Notes: generated by a model not told the origin, from the letters alone. A stretch of DNA of 64,000 nucleotides from Bacteroidota bacterium (GCA_018266755.1 JAFDZW010000006.1:124001-188000); one strand, 5' to 3'. Positions 29,034 through 38,289 are shown, counted from the first letter of the stretch. Made by a program: numbers and translations.

Positions 29034-29047
29034 AGACAGTGCTCTTT

Positions 29048-29731
29048 CTATAATTCTATGTCCGAGCGGGCTTCGTCAAACTCCTCCCCCAACTCGGATA
29101 GTACTCGCTCGCGAACTACTTGGCGAGCACGATATAAACGGACCTTCGCATTCCCTTTCGTGATGCCGATTGCCTCGGCGACCTGTTCGATGCTCAAATG
29201 CTCGAACTCCGAAAGGAGATACACTTCTTTGAACGGCATCGGCAGCTCGTCGACCACCCGATGCAAAATCGCCAGCACCTCATCGACGCTCCGGTTATCG
29301 CTCAGCGGGTCGTAGGCCGGAACCGATGCCGTACGCAATGCCTTCGAATCTTCCGGCAGCTCGTTGAAGTTTGTCACTGTATGCGGCCGGCGCATCAGGC
29401 TCACTGACAAATTATGCGCAATCCGGAACAACCATCCTGCGAACGAGCCAGTCCCGGTACTCGTGAACTTCCCTCGCCCCTGAAATACCCGAACCCACGT
29501 TTCCTGATAGATATCGTCTGCGCTTGAACGAAACTTGGGCGAGCTCAAGAGCATCTTCAGGTACGAATACAACCGATCGGCATGGCGATAGTACAGGAGC
29601 GTATAGGCAGACTCCTCGCCTTCGGTAAAAGCGGCCCATAAGTCCTCGTCCGAAAGGGCGATTTTGATATCCTGCGCTTTTTCGCTCATATACGATGCGC
29701 TCAGTGCCTCCAGATTAGAAACGCCGGGCAT
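29048..29731 (-). CDS. ECF-type RNA polymerase sigma factor
   Basis: The 227-residue protein has sigma region 2 (DDIYQETWVRVFQGRGKF after LLYYRHADRLYSYL) and region 4 (LPMPFKEVYLLSEFEHLSIE, then AIGITKGNAKVRLYRARQVV, a helix-turn-helix). Two starts are possible: ATG 29731 or ATG 29689 (MSEKAQDIK). The longer form is given, as a -10-like TAACTTTA lies just upstream. The acidic C-terminal tail (LGEEFDEARSD) is short. It would direct RNA polymerase to a stress or envelope regulon. The adjacent anti-sigma-like membrane protein, lipoprotein and polysaccharide export genes may be the regulated unit. The ECF subgroup cannot be named. Confidence 0.93.
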   Translation of the reverse strand: MPGVSNLEALSASYMSEKAQDIKIALSDEDLWAAFTEGEESAYTLLYYRHADRLYSYLKMLLSSPKFRSSADDIYQETWVRVFQGRGKFTSTGTGSFAGWLFRIAHNLSVSLMRRPHTVTNFNELPEDSKALRTASVPAYDPLSDNRSVDEVLAILHRVVDELPMPFKEVYLLSEFEHLSIEQVAEAIGITKGNAKVRLYRARQVVRERVLSELGEEFDEARSDIEL

Positions 29732-29775
29732 ATTCTAAAGTTACAAGCACGTTTGCTGAATTCTCTTGTGGGCAG

Positions 29776-32148
29776 TTAGTCTTCAAGTGCTGAAGTCTTG
29801 CGGATACCTGAACTCTGTATAAGTATTGTTGCAATCTCCCATGGCGTTAGCTCGATGTTCTCTAATTGGCCTTGCGCATTGCGAAGGCCCAGCATGCAAT
29901 TAGCATTACCATAAGATTCGATAATTCTTGCAATTAACTCCTTTGGTTCGGATTTTACATGCGGACGTTTCAAGGTCGTAAGTAGACCGTCGGAGTGAAT
30001 TTCAAATACCGAGACTGTCCTGCTCAGTCGCCCTGGATGCTCCCCTTCGATCACATGCGGAGTACCCTTCGAGAGCTGGTCGTATCGATGGGGCATCCTT
30101 GCGTCTTGCCAAGTGGGCTTGCCCAATACAACATAGTTTGTAAACACCTGCTCACCTTGATCGAGGTAATGGAGAGTCTCATTTTCCCCGAGCACATGGG
30201 GTGGTACATGGTGAGCTGCCAGAGCCGAACGAGCAATCGTCAGCCCCAAGGAGGTACCGTCGCAACTCGCGCTTGTTTTGGTCGGAGCGATAACCCCAAT
30301 CCCTTTACTCCCCCCGCGTGCGAAGAACCAGCCTCCAAATGGATATTCCTGCTCGCCGAATTGGCGGTCGATGACGCCGTACGGAATAGACCATGTACCG
30401 AGGGTAGTATCGGCAGGCAATGGGTAATGCAACTTGCAGACTGTTCCCTGTTCCTGCCAATTGAGTCGGATCCGATGCTCGATTACTAATTCCTCGGCGT
30501 AGACTATAATCTCTTCAATGAGGGTCGATAAAGAATACCGACTCTCGATCCGTAGCATCGACCGAAGCGGTCCGGATTCGATCAGTTTGACTGATTTGAT
30601 CGTGAATTCGCCGATCGGGTTTCCAAACCCAGTAATGCCATGTCCCCACGTATCGCTCTCGTCTCGGTGCACAGTCGGACTTCGATACACCCAGTCGGCA
30701 CTGGCACCTTCGTTGAGCGAGAACGAAACGAGACCATTTGATAAGCCGGCTTCGGAAACAATCAGAGGCGAAGAAGTTGGTTGGCTGGCCGAATGTCGGA
30801 GAATGTCGAACGTGGACCAACCAAGCGAAGGAACATCCACCATAGCCACAGCGCGAACACGGTCTCCGCCGATCTTGCCGCTGGCTTCGACGATCTGAGT
30901 AGGATGTACTTGACCATTGCTATCGCGGAGCGAAATGTGTTCCAGGCGTTCACCCCGTTCACTTGCTTCAGGGTGCCACAGCTCGAACTCTACAACACGA
31001 TGATTGATAGAGTTTGTAGGGTTAAAAACGATCAACGATTCAATCGCACCGGTAGTATCGATCGTAGAAGCAATCCGGGCTACTGCGATGCGTTCCTGTC
31101 TTGCTGCAACGGAGATCGCTTCACTGTATGCAAGCTCGACATCGTGCATTACTTCCCTTGTCGACACTCCGCCGAGGGTATCGTGGAATTGATTGAGGAG
31201 GGTTTGATCCCATGCCGAACGCAACGCCTGCCAATCGGCGAAGTGACCGGTGGAGATTTCACCGAGTACCGACAATACTTCAGCACGAACCAAGCCGGTT
31301 TCTGCTTCTCTGTTCAATCGCTTGATCCGTGCATTTGCACTGTATGCACCGATGGCATGGGGATAGAACTCGCCAGTGAATGACGGTACTGTCTGCCGCT
31401 GATTCCGTACTACTTGAAAAAATCTCGATGGATCGCTAAATGTGAGATCCTCCCTCTCTTGCATCATCGAACGAATATCCGCAATCTCTGCCTTCGTCGG
31501 ACCTCCTCCGTGGTTGCCGACACCGAAAAAAATCATCCACGTCTTGGACGCATCATACGACGGATCGCTTGAGAGCAATTCTAACTTTCGGCGAGTTGAG
31601 AATTCGAAGTTCGAGTAATGCAACGGCAACCGATATGCAAGCACACGATCGCCGGACATCGAACTCCATTCGATCAGCGCACCGGGAAGATGCATCTCGC
31701 GTTCTTCTGGTCGCATGAACACGTACTGTTGCATCCCGCATGCACACAATAGCACAGGGAGGTTTGCATTATGACCGAACGAATCGATGCAGTACCCCGT
31801 ATCGCATCGAACCCCGAATCGCGATTCGAAATACGATTGCCCATGAAGGCCTTGTCGGATGAATGATTCACCGCTCGGCAGATTGCAGTCGGGCTCTACC
31901 CACCAGCCTCCCTGAAGAGACCATCGCCCGGCTCGCACCACGTCTCGTATACGCTCAAATAACTGCGGATCGGTGCGTTCAATAAAATCAAAACAAGCGG
32001 CACTCGATACTGTAAAGATCAACTCATCCGATTCCGAGATACGATCAAGCGCCGAGCGGCAGGTTGCTGCAAATGCAGCAAATCCCTCGTCCCAGCGCCA
32101 CATCCAGGCAGGGTCGAGATGTGCATTGCCGATAAGATGAATGCTCAT
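29776..32148 (-). CDS. GH38 alpha-mannosidase
   Basis: The 790-residue enzyme has GH38 motifs: NAHLDPAW with His10 and Asp12 as zinc ligands, GGWWVEPDCNLPSGES, and GYCIDSFGHNANL with the catalytic nucleophile Asp at about residue 122. A further zinc ligand may be His in NQFHDTLGG. The family hydrolyses alpha-linked mannose. No signal peptide is visible, so it probably acts in the cytoplasm. Its 5' end overlaps the PfkB kinase gene by four bases (ATGA), so the pair likely takes mannose-containing oligosaccharides and phosphorylates the released sugar. It ends 44 bases before the ECF sigma start. Confident at family level. Exact linkage specificity is unknown. Confidence 0.93.
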   Translation of the reverse strand: MSIHLIGNAHLDPAWMWRWDEGFAAFAATCRSALDRISESDELIFTVSSAACFDFIERTDPQLFERIRDVVRAGRWSLQGGWWVEPDCNLPSGESFIRQGLHGQSYFESRFGVRCDTGYCIDSFGHNANLPVLLCACGMQQYVFMRPEEREMHLPGALIEWSSMSGDRVLAYRLPLHYSNFEFSTRRKLELLSSDPSYDASKTWMIFFGVGNHGGGPTKAEIADIRSMMQEREDLTFSDPSRFFQVVRNQRQTVPSFTGEFYPHAIGAYSANARIKRLNREAETGLVRAEVLSVLGEISTGHFADWQALRSAWDQTLLNQFHDTLGGVSTREVMHDVELAYSEAISVAARQERIAVARIASTIDTTGAIESLIVFNPTNSINHRVVEFELWHPEASERGERLEHISLRDSNGQVHPTQIVEASGKIGGDRVRAVAMVDVPSLGWSTFDILRHSASQPTSSPLIVSEAGLSNGLVSFSLNEGASADWVYRSPTVHRDESDTWGHGITGFGNPIGEFTIKSVKLIESGPLRSMLRIESRYSLSTLIEEIIVYAEELVIEHRIRLNWQEQGTVCKLHYPLPADTTLGTWSIPYGVIDRQFGEQEYPFGGWFFARGGSKGIGVIAPTKTSASCDGTSLGLTIARSALAAHHVPPHVLGENETLHYLDQGEQVFTNYVVLGKPTWQDARMPHRYDQLSKGTPHVIEGEHPGRLSRTVSVFEIHSDGLLTTLKRPHVKSEPKELIARIIESYGNANCMLGLRNAQGQLENIELTPWEIATILIQSSGIRKTSALED

Positions 32149-33059
32149 ACGGTAGAAGTTACGAGTACTGGATCGAATTGCGGGACGATTCCACCACGAA
32201 ATCCGATCACTTGTATTGCCGCCTTTATCCCTATCCGGACGGCGGCTGCAGTGTCCCGTGTTTTCAAGAACGCAGCGATAAACGCCGCGTTGAATGCATC
32301 GCCTGCGCCGGTCGTGTCGATCACGCGTGGCGCTGACGGCACGACGAACGTTTGCCGGGTGGTGTCAAAGAGCGTTTCGACCGGATCGCTCCCTTGCCGA
32401 AGGATGATTCGCTGAATTCCCAACTGACGATAATACTGCAACGCCTCGTCCGCCGATCGCGAACCGAACATTGCTTCATCATCAGATCTCGACGTGGAAA
32501 GTATATCGATCCGTGGGGCAAGCATTTTGACGTACGACCGCAACGCACCCATATCATTCCATTGCGTTCGCCGAACATTCGTATCGAAAAATACGAGTTG
32601 GTTTGTCGGGCGCCGCACGATCAGGTCGATGAAGCGTTCGCGGTTACTCGACGCTCCGAGTCCGATTGCCGAGAACAACAATACCCTCGCATCGTTAACG
32701 GCATGCTCGAATTCATCGTCCGATACCGAGTCGAACATAGTACGGGCCGCAGAATCGTCACGAAAAAAGGTATATGACGGCTCGCCATTGCTATCGGTGC
32801 GGATGATGTAGAGACCGTTATTCTTCGTGCTCCGTTTGAGCGAAGAGCGGTCGATACCACATTGATCGAAGAACTTCAGGAGGTCAGTACTGAACGTGTC
32901 GCCTCCGATGGTAGAATAGAAGGAGGTGTGTAGACCGAGGCGCGTGGCATAATATAATGAGTTCACGATATCGCCGGCGAAGGACTGCACGTAGCGGTTC
33001 GGTTCGACCTCTGCGAACTCGATCAGCGCCTCCCCAATACCGACGACATCGAAAGCCAT
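32145..33059 (-). CDS. PfkB-family sugar kinase
   Basis: The 304-residue kinase has the N-terminal PfkB pattern (VVGIGEALIEFAEVEPNRYV with AGDIVNSLYYATRLG), a middle part including PSYTFFRDDSAARTMF, and the C-terminal signature DTTGAGDAFNAAF with catalytic Asp at about 254. Similar proteins are fructokinases, ribokinases or KDG kinases. The PSYTFFRDDSAA segment resembles KDG and fructokinases, but mannose or fructose is equally likely given the mannosidase gene that follows with a four-base overlap. The start lies seven bases after a terminator-like hairpin (33067-33100), leaving little space for a promoter or standard ribosome site, so it may depend on read-through from metK. Confidence 0.88.
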   Translation of the reverse strand: MAFDVVGIGEALIEFAEVEPNRYVQSFAGDIVNSLYYATRLGLHTSFYSTIGGDTFSTDLLKFFDQCGIDRSSLKRSTKNNGLYIIRTDSNGEPSYTFFRDDSAARTMFDSVSDDEFEHAVNDARVLLFSAIGLGASSNRERFIDLIVRRPTNQLVFFDTNVRRTQWNDMGALRSYVKMLAPRIDILSTSRSDDEAMFGSRSADEALQYYRQLGIQRIILRQGSDPVETLFDTTRQTFVVPSAPRVIDTTGAGDAFNAAFIAAFLKTRDTAAAVRIGIKAAIQVIGFRGGIVPQFDPVLVTSTV

Positions 33060-33066
33060 ATATACA

Positions 33067-33100
33067 AATGGAGCGATCCACTATCGTAGATCGCTCCATT
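33067..33100 (-). terminator. Hairpin terminator after metK, abutting the kinase start
   Basis: Twelve-base-pair perfect arms (AATGGAGCGATC and GATCGCTCCATT) flank a ten-base loop. Read on the minus strand the hairpin is followed by TGTATATATGG, a weak U-tract that runs into the kinase ATG at 33059. It probably ends metK transcription, at least partly. The kinase SD-like GGAG lies in its 5' arm. Confidence 0.75.
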
Positions 33101-33140
33101 CTATAATCAACGAACGAACATAGTTCGTTCAGTCCGGCAC

Positions 33141-34295
33141 TTACGCGGCGACGGCAACCTTCTCGGCTTCTGCTTTGAGCATCTTGACGAGATCGAGCTT
33201 CTCCCACGAGAACTCGTCACGACCGAAATGCCCATAGGCAGCGGTTGCCTGGTAGATCGGACGGCGAAGATCCAAACGGGTAATGATACCGCGCGGCGTG
33301 AGATCGACATTCTTCATGATGATGTCGGACAATTCTTCATCGCCGATCTTGCCCGTGCCATGGGTCGTGACAAACACCGACACCGGCTGAGCAACGCCGA
33401 TCGCGTAGGCAAGCTGAACCGTGCATTCTTCCGCCAATCCGGCACCAACGATATTCTTAGCAACGTGGCGAGCGGCATACGCAGCAGAGCGGTCCACCTT
33501 CGACGGATCTTTGCCGCTAAATGCACCGCCGCCGTGTGGAGCCTTACCGCCGTAGGTATCAACGATAATCTTTCGACCGGTCAAACCGGTATCGCCGTGC
33601 GGCCCGCCGATCTCGAACCGACCCGTCGGGTTCACGTGGATGATCGTATCGGCATCCATCAACTCTTTGGGGATCACTCGCGGGATCACATGCGCGATGA
33701 CATCCTTACGAATCTGTTCCTGCGTCACTTCGGGGTCATGTTGGGTTGAAACGACGATCGTATGAACGCGTTTGATCTGACGGCCATCGTATTCGATCGT
33801 GACCTGCGACTTCGCATCCGGACGCAGGTACGGCATCAATGCCGCTTCGTTGCGTCGAATGTCTGCAAGGACTTTCACCAACTTATGTGAATAGACGAGC
33901 GTCGCCGGCATAAACTCGGGTGTCTCGTTCGTCGCATACCCGAACATCATACCCTGATCGCCCGCTCCGCCGGTATCGACGCCCATTGCGATGTCGGCAG
34001 ATTGCGAATGAATTGCATTCAAGACACCGCAGGAATTCCCGTCGAACATATACTCTGCCTTCGTATATCCGATCCGATTGATGACCTCACGCGCGACCTC
34101 TTGAATATTGACATACGCGCTCGTCGTCACTTCGCCGCCGATGACAGCAAGACCGGTTGTCACGAAGGTTTCACATGCGACACGTGAATTCGGATCCTGC
34201 GCAAGCAACGCATCGAGGATCGCATCGGAGATTTGATCTGCAACTTTATCCGGATGTCCTTCGGAAACCGACTCGGACGTGAACAGGTATGCCAT
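33141..34295 (-). CDS. metK: S-adenosylmethionine synthetase
   Basis: The 384-residue enzyme joins methionine and ATP to form S-adenosylmethionine. Conserved motifs are [19 protein letters not shown] at residues 8-26, [31 protein letters not shown], and [19 protein letters not shown]. Length is normal. It stands between a sugar nucleotidyltransferase gene upstream and a terminator downstream. I looked for a SAM riboswitch in the 64 bases before the start and saw none. The gene's regulation is not apparent. Confidence 0.98.
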   Translation of the reverse strand: MAYLFTSESVSEGHPDKVADQISDAILDALLAQDPNSRVACETFVTTGLAVIGGEVTTSAYVNIQEVAREVINRIGYTKAEYMFDGNSCGVLNAIHSQSADIAMGVDTGGAGDQGMMFGYATNETPEFMPATLVYSHKLVKVLADIRRNEAALMPYLRPDAKSQVTIEYDGRQIKRVHTIVVSTQHDPEVTQEQIRKDVIAHVIPRVIPKELMDADTIIHVNPTGRFEIGGPHGDTGLTGRKIIVDTYGGKAPHGGGAFSGKDPSKVDRSAAYAARHVAKNIVGAGLAEECTVQLAYAIGVAQPVSVFVTTHGTGKIGDEELSDIIMKNVDLTPRGIITRLDLRRPIYQATAAYGHFGRDEFSWEKLDLVKMLKAEAEKVAVAA

Positions 34296-34359
34296 ATCGT
34301 ATTGCCTTAGTATTTGTTCAGAAATGAGCGCGCAGCATTGTGCGAGGCTGCGACGATCG

Positions 34360-35343
34360 TCATTGAAAATCTATCTCGGAAGAATCGCCGGCGTTGATAC
34401 GCTTGAATCCTCCCTTGACATCGGCATTGTTGCCGACGATCGAGTTGTCGAGAAGAACACCTGCTACTCGAGAATCGTCACCAATGATCGAGTTGCGTAC
34501 GATTGAATCTGTGACGCTGGCACCGAGCCCGATTGTCGCATACGGGCCGACGATCGAATTCGTGATCTCCGCATTCGGTGCGATATACACCGGCGGGATA
34601 ATCACCGAGCCCGGAACATCGCGTGTCGTCAGATTCTTCTGGAGCAAGTGACGGTTTGTGCTGAGCAACGTTTCAGGCTTTCCGCAGTCGAACCATCCGT
34701 CGACGGTAAAGGTCGAAAACTTTTCTCCGCGATCGATCATCAGTTGCAGCGCGTCCGTCAACTGATACTCGCCTTTCGTACGACGATCGCCCGAGACGAT
34801 CTCGTCAAGCGTTTGGCGCAGGAGTAGCGGGTTCTTGATAAAATACAGCCCGACGACTGCAAGATTCGTTTTCGGATTATCCGGCTTTTCGACCAGCTTC
34901 GAAATGTATCCCGATGAAAGTTCTGCCACACCGAACCGGCGTGGATCATCGACAACCTTCACCCCCAGCGCACTAGCATTCGATGTAAAGACACTCTTGA
35001 GGTCGACATCGAAAATCGTATCGCCGAGAATAATGAACAGCGGACTGCCATCGACCGGGATGAATTCGCGAGCCACCCAGATCGAGTGCCCCAAGCCGAG
35101 TAACTCTTCCTGCGTCACGAAGTTGACCGTCAACTCCGGGAAATGATCGCGGACATATTGCTCGACGAGATCGCCCATGTAGCCGACAACGATCGTCGCG
35201 CTGGTAACACCGTCGGAATGTAATCGGTCGAGGATGTGGCCGAGGATCGGCTTTCCGGCAACGTTCAGGAGAACCTTCGGAAGCGTATAGGTATGCGGTC
35301 GAAGTCTCGACCCTACCCCAGCAACAGGAATAATGGCGTGCAT
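34360..35343 (-). CDS. Sugar-phosphate nucleotidyltransferase with C-terminal hexapeptide repeats
   Basis: Start chosen at ATG 35341-35343 (327 residues), giving the standard N-terminus [19 protein letters not shown]. The N-terminal nucleotidyltransferase domain has [20 protein letters not shown] and the metal-binding [10 protein letters not shown]. The C-terminal left-handed beta helix repeats are [18 protein letters not shown] and [12 protein letters not shown]. It is in the glucose-1-phosphate thymidylyltransferase-like group (also resembles mannose-1-phosphate guanylyltransferase and UTP-glucose enzymes). It could make an NDP-sugar for surface polysaccharide. Specificity not resolved. The reading direction is divergent from the lipoprotein at 35451. 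Confidence 0.88.
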   Translation of the reverse strand: MHAIIPVAGVGSRLRPHTYTLPKVLLNVAGKPILGHILDRLHSDGVTSATIVVGYMGDLVEQYVRDHFPELTVNFVTQEELLGLGHSIWVAREFIPVDGSPLFIILGDTIFDVDLKSVFTSNASALGVKVVDDPRRFGVAELSSGYISKLVEKPDNPKTNLAVVGLYFIKNPLLLRQTLDEIVSGDRRTKGEYQLTDALQLMIDRGEKFSTFTVDGWFDCGKPETLLSTNRHLLQKNLTTRDVPGSVIIPPVYIAPNAEITNSIVGPYATIGLGASVTDSIVRNSIIGDDSRVAGVLLDNSIVGNNADVKGGFKRINAGDSSEIDFQ

Positions 35344-35438
35344 GCGTCCAGTCTCGTTATTATGGAAGCTCCTGTTAACAGAACTTCGTCGTACGATGTT
35401 CATCCTTCGTTCGAAACTTCCGTTCGCTCAACGTGTCA

Positions 35439-35444
35439 TATAAT
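35439..35444 (+). promoter_or_regulatory. Possible -10 element giving a leaderless transcript
   Basis: TATAAT lies 6 bases before the GTG at 35451, the position expected if transcription starts at the start codon itself. No clear -35 element is seen. Confidence 0.4.
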
Positions 35445-35450
35445 AGAATC

Positions 35451-36503
35451 GTGCGTAAGACTCATCCATTTCCGTTCCGGCTCGTTGCCGTCATCGCTGT
35501 ATTCGCTGCGCTTCTGAGCGGCTGCGACAATATCTCGTCGACCGTCGATGTGCAAGATATCGTCGAGCTGCGCTGGCAACACGATGGCGGGGCAATCTAC
35601 GGTTTGATCCAGAAGTACACCCTGACGCAGTACCAAACCGGACCGACCGCCGCATATAATCTGGCACGGTTCAATTCCGACGGTTCGCTTAATAAAACAA
35701 TTTCTTGCGATCAGTCCGCGGTGCCCGACGTCTCGTATTCCGTCTTTACGACGCCGGATAATTCGCTTGTCGCAACGCAGCTCGGTGGAGACCTCTATAC
35801 GATTAACCCAAGCACAAACGCCTACACCAAACGGTATCTCCAGTTTCATCTCTATGCTGTTTCGCCGGATCTACACTACGCTATCGGCTCAATATCGCCG
35901 TCGAACCGAACGATCCGAACCGTCGTCGTCGTCGATCTGCAGACCGGCTCAGCCGCAACACGGACGGTGACCAGCTTCGACGTCTCGAACCTTCAGCAGC
36001 AGCCGGGTCTTTGGCTTGGCAACGGGCAATTCGCGTTGACGCTTCGCGATAGTGCAGGCTCTCAGGTTGTCATCTACGATACGACCGGAACGCTTCGGAC
36101 GACACTCGGCGGAGCATCCACTGCCTTTCATAATGCCGTGTATGTTGCGAGTACCAATGCCCTCTATCTTCGAAACCAGTCCGGAAAGACGACCGATTAC
36201 TCCGTTGACAAGGTCGATCTTAATACGATGGCCCGGGCTACCGTCGTGCCGATCGACGTCGAAAGTTTCGATATCTCGGCTGACGAAGGACTGCTCGTGT
36301 ATAATCATTACGATCTGAATTCCGACTCGACCAAGACGCTTGCGATGTATGCCCGGAATCTGCATACCGGAGTTGAGAAACAATTGACCCGCGATGTGCT
36401 GAGTCTTGTGGCACTTTCACCCGCGGCAGATCGCGTGGCCTACATCCACGCTCGCGATGTCAACTACAATGAAGTATATACGATGACCGTCACACGACCA
36501 TAG
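35451..36503 (+). CDS. Lipoprotein with WD40/TolB-like beta-propeller
   Basis: The 350-residue protein starts at GTG 35451. An in-frame GTG at 35433 is possible but would place the -10 TATAAT inside the gene. The lipoprotein signal is PFRLVAVIAVFAALLSGC, with lipidated Cys at about residue 24. The mature part has repeated four-stranded blade units (DIVELRWQHDGGAIYGLIQK, NSLVATQLGGDLYTINPSTN, GLLVYNHYDLNSDS, LSPAADRVAYIHARDVN) like PD40/WD40 propellers. It could bind a partner at the cell surface or in the periplasm. It is a single gene bounded by a bidirectional terminator. Function unknown. Confidence 0.8.
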   Translation: MRKTHPFPFRLVAVIAVFAALLSGCDNISSTVDVQDIVELRWQHDGGAIYGLIQKYTLTQYQTGPTAAYNLARFNSDGSLNKTISCDQSAVPDVSYSVFTTPDNSLVATQLGGDLYTINPSTNAYTKRYLQFHLYAVSPDLHYAIGSISPSNRTIRTVVVVDLQTGSAATRTVTSFDVSNLQQQPGLWLGNGQFALTLRDSAGSQVVIYDTTGTLRTTLGGASTAFHNAVYVASTNALYLRNQSGKTTDYSVDKVDLNTMARATVVPIDVESFDISADEGLLVYNHYDLNSDSTKTLAMYARNLHTGVEKQLTRDVLSLVALSPAADRVAYIHARDVNYNEVYTMTVTRP

Positions 36504-36531
36504 CCACGCTGTACGAACCTTCTAAAAACAG

Positions 36532-36561
36532 ACGAGGCGCCTGCATATTGCGGCGCCTCGT
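36532..36561. terminator. Bidirectional Rho-independent terminator between converging genes
   Basis: A perfect ten-base-pair stem (ACGAGGCGCC with GGCGCCTCGT) with a ten-base loop has GCTTTTT on the plus side and CTGTTTTTAG on the minus side. It lies between the plus-strand lipoprotein stop at 36503 and the minus-strand gene ending at 36588, so it probably serves both. Confidence 0.88.
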
Positions 36562-36587
36562 GCTTTTTCAGGGTATACGATCCTGAC

Positions 36588-36869
36588 TTAGGACTTCTTG
36601 TTGGCGTCCTTCGCGCAGCAATTCTTCGTTGACTTCTTTCCGGCCATTTCCTTGACGCAGTTCGGGTCCTTGCTGCAGTCCTTGCCATTCTTGACCTTAC
36701 AATTCGGGTCCGCCTTGGTGGCCGCCGCTTTCGTCCCCTTTGCTGCACAACAGGAGCTGCTGGCCTTCTTGCCCTTCATGGCACACGCCTTGTCGCCGTC
36801 GCAGGCATAGGAAGTAACCGCGGTTGCCATGAACGAGCCCAACGCAATGAGCATCAATACTTTACGCAT
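36588..36869 (-). CDS. Small exported cysteine- and lysine-rich protein
   Basis: Start chosen at ATG 36867-36869 because a strong ribosome site (GGAGAG) precedes it and a signal peptide follows (KVLMLIALGSFMATAVTSYA). The mature part of about 70 residues contains ten Cys, several paired (SSSCCAAKG, NCKVKNGKDCSKDPNC, NCCAKDANKKS), and about a fifth Lys. It has no named domain that I recognise. Regular Cys with acidic and Lys residues suggests a metal-binding or disulphide-stabilised periplasmic or surface protein. Genome neighbours give no hint: the next gene upstream is rplJ in the opposite direction. Confidence 0.75.
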   Translation of the reverse strand: MRKVLMLIALGSFMATAVTSYACDGDKACAMKGKKASSSCCAAKGTKAAATKADPNCKVKNGKDCSKDPNCVKEMAGKKSTKNCCAKDANKKS

Positions 36870-37052
36870 ACAATCTCTCCAATAATAAAATGAGTAAAAA
36901 ACTTCGTATAATATAGAATGCCGAGGTACGGGGGAAAGTTTCCGAACCTCGGGCTTCCCCAGTGGCCTACGCATCCCCACCCCGCAGGTTGCATATGCAC
37001 ATTTTTCGGTACGATTCTTGAACTTTTCAACCATACCAACAGTTTACAGTGG

Positions 37053-37075
37053 CTCCCTCAAAAAGGATGAGGGAG
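37053..37075 (+). promoter_or_regulatory. Hairpin in rplJ leader (possible L10/L12 autoregulation site)
   Basis: CTCCCTCA and TGAGGGAG pair perfectly with a seven-base loop, 42 bases before the rplJ start. Ribosomal protein leaders before rplJL commonly bind the L10(L12)4 complex to repress translation. The structure here is in the right place but I cannot align it to the known L10 leader, so this is inference. Confidence 0.4.
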
Positions 37076-37116
37076 AAAATAACCGATTTTTCAGGATACG
37101 CAAACCCGACGCAGCA

Positions 37117-37650
37117 ATGACGCGCGAAGAAAAGGCACAGGCCGTAGCCGAACTCAGTGAGATTCTCGAATCAGCTTCGAGCATCTACTTTACCGACTAT
37201 AAAGGACTCACCGTCGCTCAGGCAACCGAGCTCCGTAACGAGTTCCGTAAGGCCGGCGCGAAGTATAAGGTCGCAAAGAATACGCTGATCAAGCGTGCGC
37301 TCGATGCTAAAGGCATCTCGAACGACCAGATCAATACCGCTCTTGAAGGCCAGACCGGCCTCGCATTCGGTTTTGAAGATCCCGCTGCTCCGGCTCGCGT
37401 CCTCAAAGAGTTTACCGAGAAGGTCGAGAAGCTCCAGTTCAAGGCAGCGTGGCTCGACGGCTCGATGTACGACGGCAAGCAGCTGAAGACGCTCGCTTCG
37501 ATGCCGACCAAGAAAGAGATCATGGCCAGCATCGTCGGCAGCCTGCACTCCCCCATCTCCGGGATCGTCGGCGTGCTTGGCGCGTTGCAGCGCGACCTCG
37601 TCTATGTCGTCGACGCGATCGAGAAGAAAAAGGCCGAAGCAGGAGCCTAA
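37117..37650 (+). CDS. rplJ: 50S ribosomal protein L10
   Basis: Start chosen at ATG 37117 (177 residues): MTREEKAQAVAELSEILESA is the standard L10 N-terminus, and an upstream ATG at 37018 would add unrelated residues. Motifs ATELRNEFRKAGAKYKVAKN, NTLIKRAL and LGALQRDLVYVVDAIEKKKA are normal for L10. It anchors L7/L12 dimers on the ribosome stalk. It is followed by rplL after a short gap. The usual upstream genes rplK and rplA, and downstream rpoB and rpoC, are not here, so this pair has been separated from the standard cluster. Confidence 0.97.
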   Translation: MTREEKAQAVAELSEILESASSIYFTDYKGLTVAQATELRNEFRKAGAKYKVAKNTLIKRALDAKGISNDQINTALEGQTGLAFGFEDPAAPARVLKEFTEKVEKLQFKAAWLDGSMYDGKQLKTLASMPTKKEIMASIVGSLHSPISGIVGVLGALQRDLVYVVDAIEKKKAEAGA

Positions 37651-37713
37651 CAAGTTTACGCACTCACGTATAGCTTCAAATCTATTCACGTTTTATAACC
37701 GAGGAGCAGAATC

Positions 37714-38097
37714 ATGGCAGATATCAATGCAATCGTTGAAACAATCTCGAGCCTGACGCTTGGCGAAGCCGCCGAGCTCAAGAAGGCGCTCGAGGAGAAG
37801 TTCGGCGTGACTGCAGCCGCACCGGTGATGATGGGAGGCATGATGCCTGCCGCAGGCGGTGCTGCACCGGCAGCAGCCGAAGAGAAGACCGAATTCGACG
37901 TCGTTCTTGCTGATGCAGGCGCACAGAAGATCAACGTCATCAAAGCCGTCCGCGAAGCGACGGGTCTTGGCCTCAAGGAAGCTAAGGATCTGGTCGATGG
38001 CGCACCGAAGACTGTGAAGGAAGCAGTCTCGAAGGCTGATGCCGAGGCTCTCAAGAAGAAGCTTGAGGAAGCCGGCGCAAAGGTCGATCTCAAGTAA
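37714..38097 (+). CDS. rplL: 50S ribosomal protein L7/L12
   Basis: The 127-residue stalk protein starts at an ATG with the ribosome site GAGGAG. It shows the N-terminal dimerisation part ([20 protein letters not shown]), the Ala/Gly/Met-rich hinge (about residues 38-58), and the C-terminal factor-binding domain ([35 protein letters not shown]). Length and sequence are typical. It forms the operon rplJ-rplL with a strong terminator right after it, so RNA polymerase genes are not cotranscribed. Confidence 0.98.
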   Translation: MADINAIVETISSLTLGEAAELKKALEEKFGVTAAAPVMMGGMMPAAGGAAPAAAEEKTEFDVVLADAGAQKINVIKAVREATGLGLKEAKDLVDGAPKTVKEAVSKADAEALKKKLEEAGAKVDLK

Positions 38098-38116
38098 GCA
38101 CGCAATCTTACTATTC

Positions 38117-38150
38117 AAAACCCCGGATGGCTTCTGTCATCCGGGGTTTT
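38117..38150 (+). terminator. Rho-independent terminator after rplL
   Basis: AAAACCCCGGATG pairs perfectly with CATCCGGGGTTTT around an eight-base loop, followed by a T. It begins 20 bases after the rplL stop and ends the rplJL transcript. Confidence 0.93.
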
Positions 38151-38289
38151 TCGTTTATCCCTATTCCCAAAAGCTCCTGTGTAAATCCTTCTATTTATAT
38201 GGTAGGTGCGCGATGAGAGCGAGGTGGTGTATTGGGTGAATAGACACCTCCATCTCGAATTATAATGGCAACAAGCCGGAGTTGCTAGG

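Noticed and set aside
34296-34359. SAM riboswitch before metK
   Set aside because: I looked for the usual conserved sequences and saw none in the 64 bases available.
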